This document shows, in pieces, positions 8,558 to 17,370 of a stretch of 64,000 bases of DNA; the stretch's first letter is position 1, and every line of letters starts with the position of its first letter. The position numbers and the translations under genes were made by a program. The notes beneath the pieces were generated by a model, which searched no databases, was not told the origin of the DNA, and saw nothing but the letters and a program-made list of their open reading frames with translations. Location of the stretch: the NCBI GenBank assembly GCA_021201665.1, contig JAJQEO010000023.1:1-64000 (forward strand), written 5' to 3'. The stretch is from Lachnospiraceae bacterium (GTDB lineage: Bacteria > Bacillota > Clostridia > Lachnospirales > Lachnospiraceae).

Positions 8558-10873
8558 ATGGAACATTTAACGGGTTTTATTGACCACATTATATTCAGAA
8601 ATAAGGAGAATGGCTACACGGTTTTTGTCCTGGCTGCCCAGGAACCTGAAAGCTTTTCCTCTCAGGTGGGAGGTGCGGGAGGCAAACGGCCTCCCGCGCG
8701 TTCTGCCGCGGAAACGGACGAGATCACCTGCACGGGTACACTTCCTTATATCGGGGAAGGAGAAAAGGTGGAGCTTGTGGGGGAATACATAGCGCATCCA
8801 TCCTATGGTGACCAGTTTAAGGTCACGGAGTGTCAGGTGAAAACGCCGGATGACGCGGAGTCCGTGGAACGTTATCTTGGCTCCGGCGCGATCAAAGGAG
8901 TGGGCACGGCACTCGCCGCCCGGATTGTCCGGCGGTTTGGCGAGGATACCTTTCGGATTATTGAGGAGGAGCCGGAGCGTCTTTCCGAGATTAAGGGCAT
9001 CAGTGACCGCATGGCCCGGGAAATTGCTGCGCAGGTATACGAAAAGCGCGACATGCGCAAGGCGATGATTTACCTGCAGCAGTTTGGAATTACGACGACA
9101 CTGTCCGTGAAGATTTTCAAGCAATACGGCGCAGGAATGTACCAGGTGCTGGAGAATAACCCATACCAGCTCGCGGACGACATCGTGGGAGTCGGATTCC
9201 GGATCGCGGATGAGATCGCGAAGCGGGCAGGAGTCAGCATTGATTCAGAATACCGCATAAAATGCGGGATTTTTTACGTGCTGCAGCAGGCCATGGGGGA
9301 GGGACACATTTTTCTCCCGAAGGAGAAACTCATGGAGCGGGCGCAAGAGCTGCTCGGCGTGGAGATGGAGAGCATCGACCAGTATCTGACGGATCTGGCG
9401 ATTGACAAGAAAATTGTGGTACGCCAGGAACAGGAGCAGACGCGGGTCTATATGGCATCCTGCTACTATATGGAGATGAGCTCGGCCAGAATGCTGTGCG
9501 ACATCAATATTTCGTGCGAGGTGGACCGCGAAGTGATCCTTCGCAAAATCGGCGAGATCGAAAAAAAGACGGGAACGGTGCTGGACGATCTGCAGAAGCA
9601 GGCGGTTATCGAGGCCGCGCGCTGCGGACTGCTGGTGATCACAGGTGGCCCGGGTACCGGCAAGACGACGACGATCAACACGCTGATTACCTACTTTGAA
9701 TCAGAGGGGCTGCGGATTCTGCTGGCTGCGCCGACCGGGCGCGCGGCCAAACGGATGACAGAGGCGACCGGATGTGAGGCGAAGACGGTACACCGGCTGC
9801 TGGAGATCGGCGCGCCGACAGATGCAGGTACATTTTTTACAGGCAGCCAGAACGGAAACATCTCTTCAGAGATGTTTTCCAGAAATGAGGAAAACCCTCT
9901 GGACGCGGATGTAATTATCATTGATGAGATGTCGATGGTAGATGCGTGGCTGATGCACGCACTTTTGAAGGCGGTGACACCGGGCACCCGTCTGATTATG
10001 GTGGGCGATGTCAACCAGTTGCCCTCGGTCGGTCCGGGCAGCGTACTCAAAGACATCATTTCATCCGGGGAGATTCCGGTCGTGCGCCTGACACATATTT
10101 TCCGGCAGGCCTCTCAGAGCGATATTGTAGTAAATGCGCATAAAATCAACCGTGGGGAGCATATCCAGCTGGACAATAAGAGCAGGGATTTTTTCTTTTT
10201 GAAAAGACAGGATGCGAACGTGATTATCAGTATTGTCATTCAGCTGATCCGGGAAAAGCTTCCGCGCTATGTGAATGCGGAACCTTTTGACATCCAGGTG
10301 CTTACGCCGATGCGCAAGGGCCTTCTGGGTGTGGAACGGCTGAACCGGATTCTGCAGCAATATCTGAATCCCGCCGATCCGAACAAACGTGAGTATGATC
10401 ACAACGGCATTACCTTCCGCGAGGGAGACAAGGTGATGCAGATTAAGAATAATTACCAGCTGGAGTGGGAGATCCGCGGGCGGTATGGAGTGCCGGTGGA
10501 AAAGGGAGTCGGCGTGTTCAACGGGGACATGGGAATCATCCGTGAAATTAATCTGCATACCGAGAAGATTACAGTTGAATTTGATGAGCAACGCGTGGTA
10601 GAATACTCTTGCAATGCTCTGGAGGAGCTGGAGCATTCTTACGCGGTGACGATTCATAAATCGCAGGGCAGCGAGTATCCGGCCGTGGTGATTCCTCTGC
10701 TGACGGGTCCGCGGATGCTCATGAACCGCAATTTGCTTTACACGGCAGTGACACGTGCACGAAAATGTGTCACGCTGGTCGGAGATGCATCTACCTTTGA
10801 CCAGATGATTGATAACATCGTGGAGCAGAGGCGGTACACGGCTCTGGACGAGAGAATCAGGGAATTGTCATAG
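8558..10873 (+). CDS. recD2: RecD2-type ATP-dependent DNA helicase
   Basis: RecD2 is a 5'-3' superfamily 1B helicase, acting without RecBC in Firmicutes. I prefer the start at ATG 8558 (MEHLTGFIDHIIFRNKENGY), which matches family N-termini; the open frame extends to 8450. Helix-hairpin-helix modules lie near residue 109 (GAIKGVGTALA), Walker A GGPGTGKTTT near 363, Walker B IIIDEMSM near 454, and C-terminal motifs YAVTIHKSQGSEYP near 695 and TAVTRARK near 727. Two segments look foreign to the family: residues ~26-56 and ~422-450. Both coincide with DNA hairpins (8675-8697 and 9854-9880), suggesting in-frame palindromic insertions. Confidence 0.95.
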   Translation: MEHLTGFIDHIIFRNKENGYTVFVLAAQEPESFSSQVGGAGGKRPPARSAAETDEITCTGTLPYIGEGEKVELVGEYIAHPSYGDQFKVTECQVKTPDDAESVERYLGSGAIKGVGTALAARIVRRFGEDTFRIIEEEPERLSEIKGISDRMAREIAAQVYEKRDMRKAMIYLQQFGITTTLSVKIFKQYGAGMYQVLENNPYQLADDIVGVGFRIADEIAKRAGVSIDSEYRIKCGIFYVLQQAMGEGHIFLPKEKLMERAQELLGVEMESIDQYLTDLAIDKKIVVRQEQEQTRVYMASCYYMEMSSARMLCDINISCEVDREVILRKIGEIEKKTGTVLDDLQKQAVIEAARCGLLVITGGPGTGKTTTINTLITYFESEGLRILLAAPTGRAAKRMTEATGCEAKTVHRLLEIGAPTDAGTFFTGSQNGNISSEMFSRNEENPLDADVIIIDEMSMVDAWLMHALLKAVTPGTRLIMVGDVNQLPSVGPGSVLKDIISSGEIPVVRLTHIFRQASQSDIVVNAHKINRGEHIQLDNKSRDFFFLKRQDANVIISIVIQLIREKLPRYVNAEPFDIQVLTPMRKGLLGVERLNRILQQYLNPADPNKREYDHNGITFREGDKVMQIKNNYQLEWEIRGRYGVPVEKGVGVFNGDMGIIREINLHTEKITVEFDEQRVVEYSCNALEELEHSYAVTIHKSQGSEYPAVVIPLLTGPRMLMNRNLLYTAVTRARKCVTLVGDASTFDQMIDNIVEQRRYTALDERIRELS
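8675..8697. repeat. Palindrome inside recD2, first insertion
   Basis: A perfect 9-bp stem, GCGGGAGGC and GCCTCCCGC, with a 5-base loop lies within the codons for a Gly/Ser/Pro/Arg-rich stretch that interrupts the N-terminal OB-like region of RecD2. Confidence 0.8.
9854..9880. repeat. Palindrome inside recD2, second insertion
   Basis: GGAAACATCTCT and AGAGATGTTTTCC form a 12-bp stem with one bulge and a 2-base loop. It encodes part of an Asn/Ser/Gly-rich segment between the VHRLLEIG motif and the Walker B strand of RecD2. Confidence 0.8.
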
Positions 10874-11011
10874 AAGTGGTTATATCCGGGCCGAATTTCT
10901 TCTATTCGTGAAATCGCAAAGGGCAAAAAGGTTTTAGGCAATTATGGCTTTGGCTGCCGGGTACCTGAGACTGTCACGAAATACTCTGATATCGAGGTAA
11001 ATTTTATAATA

Positions 11012-11032
11012 AACGACGTAAGTCGTTTTACC
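11012..11032. repeat. Short palindrome, copy 1 of an inverted pair
   Basis: TAAACGACGTAAGTCGTTTTA before comF is the exact reverse complement of the sequence at 19662-19682 before pyrD. Both sit just upstream of a gene. Confidence 0.8.
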
Positions 11033-11065
11033 GTCACAGAATCTGGGGAAACTGTACGGATATAT

Positions 11066-11875
11066 ATGTATAAGAAGAAAAATTTAATACGGAGCACGCA
11101 GAAAATTTGCGAGACGGCTGCAAAATGGCTGTATCCGCCCCGCTGTCCTTGCTGCGACAAGATACGCCCCATAGGGGTTTCGGATCTGGAGTGTGTCTGT
11201 GAGGACTGCGGCGGGAGGCTTCCCTGGGTGAGGGAGCCTGCGTGCATGCTCTGCGGCAAGCCTCTGGACAGTCACCGGGCGGAAGTGTGCAGGGACTGCG
11301 GGAGGACGAGGCATTTATTTGACTGCGGGCGGGCTGCCTTTACCTATTCCGGGAAAATCAGGCACAGCGTTTACCGGATGAAATTCCAGAACCGGCGGGA
11401 CTATCTGGATTTTTTTGCTGCCGCGATGTGTCTGGCTTTGGAGCCTTATCTGTGTGCGTGGCAGCCGGAGATTCTGGTGCCGATTCCCATGCATGCCAGA
11501 AAACGCGCCGTGAGGGGCTACAATCAGGCTGAGCTGCTGGCGGAAAGGATCAGCCGTCGTACGGGGATTCCCTGTGAGAAAAATCTGCTGCGCTGCGTAC
11601 GCTACACGGGAAACCAGAAGGAATTGGACAGAATCGGGCGGCTTAAGAATTTGAGAGGCAGCTTTGCCTTGAATGTTTCCCGGGAGGGCATGCCGCAGAC
11701 CTATGGATCCGGAGCACTGCCGGAAAGGGTTCTTCTGGTGGATGATGTTTATACGACAGGAAGTACGATGGATGAGGCCGCGCGGGCTCTGAAATCCGCC
11801 GGGGTACGGCAGGTATATTTCATTGTCCTCTGTACGGGAGATCAGACTGCGGGCGGGCCAGGGGACTCGCAATGA
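11066..11875 (+). CDS. comF: ComF family phosphoribosyltransferase-like protein
   Basis: ComF proteins support DNA uptake during competence and resemble amidophosphoribosyltransferases. The 269-residue protein has two CxxC pairs near the N-terminus (CPCC, CEDC, CMLC, CRDC) typical of the zinc-binding ComF domain, the motif PIPMHARKRAVRGYNQAE near residue 143, and the PRPP-binding loop VLLVDDVYTTGSTM near 222. It is alone here: no comFA helicase is adjacent, although recD2 lies upstream in the same direction. Whether the host is transformable cannot be told from this. Confidence 0.93.
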   Translation: MYKKKNLIRSTQKICETAAKWLYPPRCPCCDKIRPIGVSDLECVCEDCGGRLPWVREPACMLCGKPLDSHRAEVCRDCGRTRHLFDCGRAAFTYSGKIRHSVYRMKFQNRRDYLDFFAAAMCLALEPYLCAWQPEILVPIPMHARKRAVRGYNQAELLAERISRRTGIPCEKNLLRCVRYTGNQKELDRIGRLKNLRGSFALNVSREGMPQTYGSGALPERVLLVDDVYTTGSTMDEAARALKSAGVRQVYFIVLCTGDQTAGGPGDSQ

Positions 11876-12012
11876 AATGCTGAATTCTCATGAAACAGCG
11901 AGAAAACATGGTGTAAATGGTATATCAGACGTACAAAGCAAACGAGTAGAATAACGGACAAAGTAAACGAAAAAACATTGGGCAAAGACTATACACGAGA
12001 AATAAAAAAAGT

Positions 12013-12040
12013 TTGCATGACGCGAAAACTGTGCTATACT
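12013..12040 (+). promoter_or_regulatory. Promoter of the cdaA-cdaR-HPr operon
   Basis: TTGCAT (12013-12018) and TATACT (12035-12040) are separated by 16 bases, a good housekeeping sigma promoter. The leader that follows contains a possible stem TATGCGA (12050-12056) with TCGCATA about 40 bases downstream. Confidence 0.75.
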
Positions 12041-12144
12041 GTCTTTAAATATGCGATGTTGGATGGTTTTGTCCAAATATCCTGACATTTTCGCATAGAC
12101 ACGTATATTGACGCAGGTTAACTGGCGGGGAGGGGAGAACACGG

Positions 12145-13038
12145 ATGAGCAGTTTTTTGTTTTGGCTGAGTGACAGTTTTTCGTGGTTGACCATACCGAC
12201 CGTTTCGATTACGCTTACGGATATCGTTGAGATTCTGATCCTGGCTTTCCTCGTATACAACCTGTTACTGTGGATTCAAAATACCCGGGCGTGGAATCTT
12301 TTAAAGGGGATCGCGATCCTTGCGGCCTGTATCGCGATCGTTTATCTCTTTCAGATGACGACATTGATGTATCTGGTAAACCGGGTGGTGGACATCGCGA
12401 TCACGGCCGCTGTCGTCGTCTTTCATCCTGAGATCCGGCGCGCCCTGGAGCGGTTGGGGGAGAAATCGGTATTCTCCGGCCTGCTTCAGTTCGGGGATGA
12501 GAATAAAAATGGGGCTGACTGGTTCGGTGAAAAGACAATTAATGAGATCGTAAAGGCTTCTACTGAGATGAGCAAGGTGAAGACCGGAGCTCTGATCGTT
12601 GTGGAGCAGAATACCCGGCTCGAGGAGTATGAGCGTACCGGTATCATGCTGGATTCTCTGGTTACGAGCCAGCTTTTGATCAATATATTTGAACATAACA
12701 CGCCGCTCCATGACGGGGCTGTCATTATTAAGGGCAACCGTATTACAGCAGCGACATGCTATCTGCCGCTGTCTGATAATATGATGCTGAACAAGGCGCT
12801 TGGTACGAGACACCGGGCGGGGCTTGGCATCAGCGAGGAGACTGATTCCATGACGGTCATTGTCTCTGAAGAGACAGGGGCGATTTCAGTTGCCTATCAG
12901 GGGGAGCTGATGCACGGAATTTCTGCAGAGGAGTTAAGGAAATACCTGACGCAGCTGCAGAAGGAAAACGTCGCCCCTAAAAAGATCAGGCAATATTTGA
13001 AGGATTTCGTGAAAGGGTGGACCAAAAATGAAGCGTAA
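12145..13038 (+). CDS. cdaA: Diadenylate cyclase CdaA (DisA_N/DAC domain)
   Basis: CdaA makes the second messenger c-di-AMP from two ATP at the membrane. The 297-residue protein has about three hydrophobic N-terminal segments (to residue ~85) followed by the DAC domain, with the catalytic motifs DGA at 190-192 (HDGAVII) and RHR at 222-224 (GTRHRAGLG). A strong ribosome site AGGGGAG precedes the ATG. The 3' end overlaps cdaR by 11 bases, indicating translational coupling. c-di-AMP controls potassium and osmolyte transport and wall homeostasis in Firmicutes. Confidence 0.97.
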   Translation: MSSFLFWLSDSFSWLTIPTVSITLTDIVEILILAFLVYNLLLWIQNTRAWNLLKGIAILAACIAIVYLFQMTTLMYLVNRVVDIAITAAVVVFHPEIRRALERLGEKSVFSGLLQFGDENKNGADWFGEKTINEIVKASTEMSKVKTGALIVVEQNTRLEEYERTGIMLDSLVTSQLLINIFEHNTPLHDGAVIIKGNRITAATCYLPLSDNMMLNKALGTRHRAGLGISEETDSMTVIVSEETGAISVAYQGELMHGISAEELRKYLTQLQKENVAPKKIRQYLKDFVKGWTKNEA

Positions 13039-14356
13039 GATCCCATGGAAGCTTCCCTTTAAGCTTCCCAAAAATCTGCCGCTTAAGATGTTGTCGGTCG
13101 TGGTTGCGTTTCTGATCTGGCTGGTGGTGGCAAATGTCAGTAATCCGACCACCTCAAAGCTTTTCCGCGACATCAAGATTGAGATTATCAACGAAGACAG
13201 CGTGACAGAGATAGATAAGGCATTCGATATCGTTTCGGAGGATTCGGTCGTGATTAAGGTCACGGAGCGCAAACGAGTTCTGGAGAGCCTGTCAGCTTCG
13301 GATTTTACGGTAGTAGCTGACATGGAGAATCTGACAGAGATGAACACGGTGCCGCTGACGGTTACATGCAGCAATTCTGCCGTGACACTGGATGAGATTA
13401 CCGTGGTGCCATCGTCCATGAAGGTGGAGCTGGAGCAGATTGTCGAGAGTGAGTTTGTAGTGACCGTGGAGACGACAGGGACGCCGGTAAATGGCTATGA
13501 GGTCGGAACGACGGAGGTTCAGGAAGGGAAAACGGTGCAGATTGCCGGCCCGGAGAGCCTGATTGAGAAAATCGGTCAGGTGACAGCTTCGGTCTCGGTA
13601 AATGGCATCTCCACAGATCAGCGGCTGACATCAGTCCTTTCCATTTCAGATAAAAATGGCGACACGCTCAGTGAAACGCAGATGAGCAGGCTGCAGATTA
13701 AGGATTCGTCCGGGGTATTGCTTTCGGACAATTCTGTAACGGTTAATGTCGAGCTCTGGGAGGTACTTTACGAGGTACCGATTGAGATTCAGACCTATGG
13801 GACACCGGAGAGCGGCTATGAGGTAACAGGCGTCAGCACAGTACCGACCACCATCAATCTGGTCGGCACTGATGAGGCTCTGGAGGAGATTGACACAATC
13901 GTAGTAAGTGAACAGGTATCTGTCTCCGGAGCTACGGAGACCTTTACGCAGGAAGTGGATCTGTCAACGACGATCAGCGAAATGGAAAATGTCCGTCTGG
14001 CTTCCGGAGTGGATTCCTCTGTCACGGTTACCATTCAGGTGGAGAAAAACGGAGACCAGACGGTTTCCCTGGCTCTGTCTGAGCTGACGGTGCTGAACCG
14101 GCCGGATAATCTGGTACTGACCTTTTCACCTGCGGACGCGATTTCAGTGACGGTTCATGCGGAGGATGAGGAGAGCACCATCTCAGGCAGCGAGATTTTC
14201 GCGACAATAGACTTGTCCGTGTGTACGGAAGCAGGCGATTATGAGATACCGGTGGAAATTGAACTGCCGGAAGGCTATACGCTCGTGTCTGAAGTGACTA
14301 TTACGGTGAATGCGACTGAGGCAGAGCAGCAGGCAGAGGCGTCGACGGAGGATTAG
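13028..14356 (+). CDS. cdaR: CdaR, YbbR-domain regulator of diadenylate cyclase
   Basis: The 442-residue protein has a basic N-terminus, one transmembrane segment (~residues 18-36, MLSVVVAFLIWLVVANV), then extracytoplasmic YbbR repeats: the element YEVGTTEVQEGKTVQI and its relative YEVTGVSTVPTTINLV mark successive copies. CdaR proteins bind CdaA and tune c-di-AMP synthesis. The tail is Glu/Ala-rich. In many Firmicutes glmM follows; here an HPr-like gene follows instead after 5 bases. Confidence 0.93.
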   Translation: MKRKIPWKLPFKLPKNLPLKMLSVVVAFLIWLVVANVSNPTTSKLFRDIKIEIINEDSVTEIDKAFDIVSEDSVVIKVTERKRVLESLSASDFTVVADMENLTEMNTVPLTVTCSNSAVTLDEITVVPSSMKVELEQIVESEFVVTVETTGTPVNGYEVGTTEVQEGKTVQIAGPESLIEKIGQVTASVSVNGISTDQRLTSVLSISDKNGDTLSETQMSRLQIKDSSGVLLSDNSVTVNVELWEVLYEVPIEIQTYGTPESGYEVTGVSTVPTTINLVGTDEALEEIDTIVVSEQVSVSGATETFTQEVDLSTTISEMENVRLASGVDSSVTVTIQVEKNGDQTVSLALSELTVLNRPDNLVLTFSPADAISVTVHAEDEESTISGSEIFATIDLSVCTEAGDYEIPVEIELPEGYTLVSEVTITVNATEAEQQAEASTED

Positions 14357-14361
14357 TTTTG

Positions 14362-14616
14362 ATGCAGAAAAGACTGAAAATAAAGAATGAGCTGGGGCTT
14401 CATCTGCGCCCGGCCGGGGAGTTGTGCACACTGGCGATGGAGTTTGAGTCGAAGATTACGATCCATTTCAGGGATCGGGAATTCAATGCTAAAAGTCTTC
14501 TGAGTGTTTTGAGCGCCTGTGTGCAGAGCGGCGACGAGATTGTGATGGAGTTCGAGGGGCCGGATGAAGAGGAAGCCTCCGCGCGTATTTCCGCTTTTAT
14601 TGAAGGACTGCGATGA
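14362..14616 (+). CDS. HPr family phosphocarrier-like protein
   Basis: The 84-residue protein matches the HPr fold and length. His14 in GLHLRPAG corresponds to the PEP-phosphorylated histidine (usual motif GLHARPA), and Ser45 in NAKSLLSVLS corresponds to the regulatory serine phosphorylated by HPr kinase. A TTG three bases upstream is an alternative start; GGAGG lies 10 bases before the ATG. It is the third gene of the cdaA operon, with no EI or PTS gene around. The Ala-to-Leu change next to the histidine suggests a specialised HPr paralogue (Crh-like or other) rather than ptsH itself; this is inference. Confidence 0.85.
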   Translation: MQKRLKIKNELGLHLRPAGELCTLAMEFESKITIHFRDREFNAKSLLSVLSACVQSGDEIVMEFEGPDEEEASARISAFIEGLR

Positions 14617-14817
14617 AGGCTGACCGGCTGATGTTTCTCTTTCTTGACAGACTGCGATAAAAAACTGACGGGCGGATATCTGCTTTTAGAGATGGCCTTA
14701 CTTAAGGACAGTCGGGCAGATAATCGCCCACATTGATAATGGACTACGAAGGAGGCCGACGCCCGGATTTCCGCCTGTATCGGTGGATTCCATTGCCGGC
14801 TCCAGAGGGGAAGCTTT

Positions 14818-17370
14818 ATGAAGAAAAAGGAACAGTACAAGAGACTGATTATGTTTTTAGCCTCCGTGCTGATTGTGGCGGTTCAGACCGCTGTATTTGC
14901 GTATACCTGGTTTCATGAATATCACATGTCAGACGTGATCGGCAGACGCTACAGCTTTTGGGGGCATCTGGCTCTGATTGCGCTGTACGCGTTTATGGTC
15001 GTGGTAGTGTCTCAGCTTTTCTCTGCCTTTAAGGTTGGCTATCAGAGAGTGCTGGATGTACTCCTTTCCCAGATTTTTTCTGTGCTGATCGTGAACGCGG
15101 TCACCTACGTGCAGCTGGCTCTGATCGGTCGCTGGAGATTTCTGGAACATGTGGGTCCGATGCTTGGAGTATGTGCGGTTAACCTTGTTGCAGTGATCCT
15201 GTGGGTTCTTTTTATGCGCTGGATTTATGTGAAAATCTATCCGCCGCATTCTATTTTGCTGATATATGGTGAATTTAGTCCCAAATCTCTGCGGGAAAAG
15301 ATGGAGACGCGCAAGGACAAGTATAGCATTGAGGGCACCATTTCCCTCAGTCAGGGTATTGAAGCGATTGAGAGGGAAATTCTGAAGCATGAGGCGGTCA
15401 TGATCTGTGATATTCCGTCCCATGAGCGCAATCTCTTTCTGAAATTCTGTTTTGAGCATGATATACGGTGTTACTGTCAGCCAAAGATTTCCGATATAAT
15501 GATTATGAGCTGCGAGGAGATCAATATGTTCGACACGCCGCTTTTACTGTTCCGCAATCGTGGGCTGACCGTGGAACAGCAGGCCGTCAAGCGTTTTTTT
15601 GATGTGGTGATTTCGGCAGCGGCATTGGTGGTACTTCTCCCTCTGTTTTTACTGATCGCCCTGCTGATCAAAGCCTACGACGGAGGCCCTGTTTTTTACC
15701 GCCAGGAGCGCCTGACGAAGGACGGAAAGGTTTTTATGGTCTATAAATTCCGCAGTATGAGAGTGGACTCGGAAAAGCAGGGCGCCCGCCTTGCGGCAAA
15801 GGGCGACAGCCGCATTACACCAGTGGGAAATGTGCTGCGCAATATTCACTTTGACGAGCTTCCACAACTGCTCAATATCCTTGAGGGCGACATGTCTCTG
15901 GTGGGACCGAGGCCGGAACGACCGGAAATTGCCGCGGTATATGAAAAAGAAATTCCTGAGTTTTCCTACCGCCTGAAGGTGAAGGCCGGCCTGACCGGGT
16001 ACGCGCAGGTTTATGGGAAATATAACACGAAGCCTTATGACAAGCTGAAGCTGGATCTGACCTATATCGAAAACTTTTCCTTCCTGCTGGATCTGCAGCT
16101 GATCGCGACTACGGTAAAAATCCTGTTCCAGAAAGAAAACACCGAGGGCGTGGAGCAGTGGCAGACAACTGCGTCGACGAAGGCTTCCGGGAGTGTGCCT
16201 GCAAAAAAAACACAGAGTCAGGGAATGTCATATACAGTGGCTCAGGGAACGACACGTGGAGAAACGCTGGGAACACTGTATACTGAATCCTTTGGCGCGT
16301 CTTATGGTACTTCTCAAAGTATGTCATACAGTACTTCTCAAGGGACATCAAACGATGAATCTCAGGGAATTTCATATAGTACTTCCGAAAGGTATACTCA
16401 GAACAGATCTCGTTCGGCTGAGAATCTCTGCGGGAGCGGGCATTACCAGAACCTGACACAATCATCGTCGTCTGGGCATTCATCTTCGAGCCGTCCGCTC
16501 GTCTCCGTGATTATCCCCGCATATCAGTGTGCGGATACGATCTGTCAGGCGATCGATTCCGCTCTCGCCCAGGAAGAAATACCTCTGGAAATCGTGGTCA
16601 TCAGTGACGATTCCCCCGACGATCTGGAGTCCGCAATGAGCCGCTACAAGAACGTACGTCAGGTGCGCTATTGTAAAAACAAGCACAGCCTGGGCGCGGC
16701 CGCATCGCGCAACCGCGGAGTAAAGATGGCAAAGGGCAGATATGTCGCTTTTCTGGACGCGGACGACTGGTGGGAAAAGGACAAGCTGAAAAAACAGCTG
16801 AGGCTGCTGGAGCCAGATGGTGCCTTTCTGGATAGTATCGATCCTGATGGCACGGCCTCGAAAGGCTCTGCAAGGAATTATGATGCCTCGAAAGGCGCTG
16901 ATACGAATGATACCTCTATGATTGAGGACAGACCGGTTCTGTGTGCGACCGCCCGCGAACTGGTAACTCCGGAGGGGGAGCTGACCGGCCGCGTGATTCC
17001 CGTACATGAATCGATTTCCTACCGAAGGCTTTTGCTTCACAATTGTATCAATTGTTCTTCTGTGGTCATCCGGACGGATGTCGCCAGGAAATTTCCGATG
17101 ACACATGAGGACAGCCACGAAGACTATATTACCTGGCTGCGTATTCTGAAAAAATATGGAAATGCCGCGGCAGTGAACGAACCGCTGCTCAAATACCGTT
17201 TAAGCAGCTCCGGCAAGTCCGGCAGCAAGCTGCAGTCCGCGAAAAAGACATACCGCGCTTATCGGTACGCTGGGTTTGGCGCGGCCTCGTCAGCGGGTCT
17301 GTTCTGCCTTTATGCGGTGAATGGTGTGATCAAATATGCGCGGGCTTTTATGGGAGGACGAAAACAATGA
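14818..17370 (+). CDS. Fusion: polyprenyl glycosylphosphotransferase + GT2 glycosyltransferase
   Basis: An 850-residue protein. Residues 1-~130 hold four or five membrane segments and are followed by a nucleotide-binding-like region. Residues ~255-440 form a WcaJ/ExoY-type phosphoglycosyltransferase (KRFFDVVISAAAL, DELPQLLNILEGDMSLVGPR, GLTGYAQVYGKY), which loads a sugar phosphate on undecaprenyl phosphate. Residues ~447-557 are a Ser/Thr/Gln/Gly-rich repetitive linker (TSQGMSY-like units). Residues ~558-780 form a family 2 glycosyltransferase (VSVIIPAYQ, DADDWW), itself interrupted at ~667-707 by a repetitive Asp/Ser/Lys segment. Initiating and second transferase in one chain would let consecutive steps of surface glycan assembly occur together. 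The stop overlaps the pyrF start (ATGA). Confidence 0.9.
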   Translation: MKKKEQYKRLIMFLASVLIVAVQTAVFAYTWFHEYHMSDVIGRRYSFWGHLALIALYAFMVVVVSQLFSAFKVGYQRVLDVLLSQIFSVLIVNAVTYVQLALIGRWRFLEHVGPMLGVCAVNLVAVILWVLFMRWIYVKIYPPHSILLIYGEFSPKSLREKMETRKDKYSIEGTISLSQGIEAIEREILKHEAVMICDIPSHERNLFLKFCFEHDIRCYCQPKISDIMIMSCEEINMFDTPLLLFRNRGLTVEQQAVKRFFDVVISAAALVVLLPLFLLIALLIKAYDGGPVFYRQERLTKDGKVFMVYKFRSMRVDSEKQGARLAAKGDSRITPVGNVLRNIHFDELPQLLNILEGDMSLVGPRPERPEIAAVYEKEIPEFSYRLKVKAGLTGYAQVYGKYNTKPYDKLKLDLTYIENFSFLLDLQLIATTVKILFQKENTEGVEQWQTTASTKASGSVPAKKTQSQGMSYTVAQGTTRGETLGTLYTESFGASYGTSQSMSYSTSQGTSNDESQGISYSTSERYTQNRSRSAENLCGSGHYQNLTQSSSSGHSSSSRPLVSVIIPAYQCADTICQAIDSALAQEEIPLEIVVISDDSPDDLESAMSRYKNVRQVRYCKNKHSLGAAASRNRGVKMAKGRYVAFLDADDWWEKDKLKKQLRLLEPDGAFLDSIDPDGTASKGSARNYDASKGADTNDTSMIEDRPVLCATARELVTPEGELTGRVIPVHESISYRRLLLHNCINCSSVVIRTDVARKFPMTHEDSHEDYITWLRILKKYGNAAAVNEPLLKYRLSSSGKSGSKLQSAKKTYRAYRYAGFGAASSAGLFCLYAVNGVIKYARAFMGGRKQ
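16150..16490 (+). repeat. Imperfect repeats encoding the glycosyltransferase linker
   Basis: Degenerate copies of TCTCAGGGAATGTCATACAG-like units encode the Ser/Gln/Thr/Tyr-rich linker between the two catalytic domains. Codons drift towards A and T compared with the flanking domains. Confidence 0.7.
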
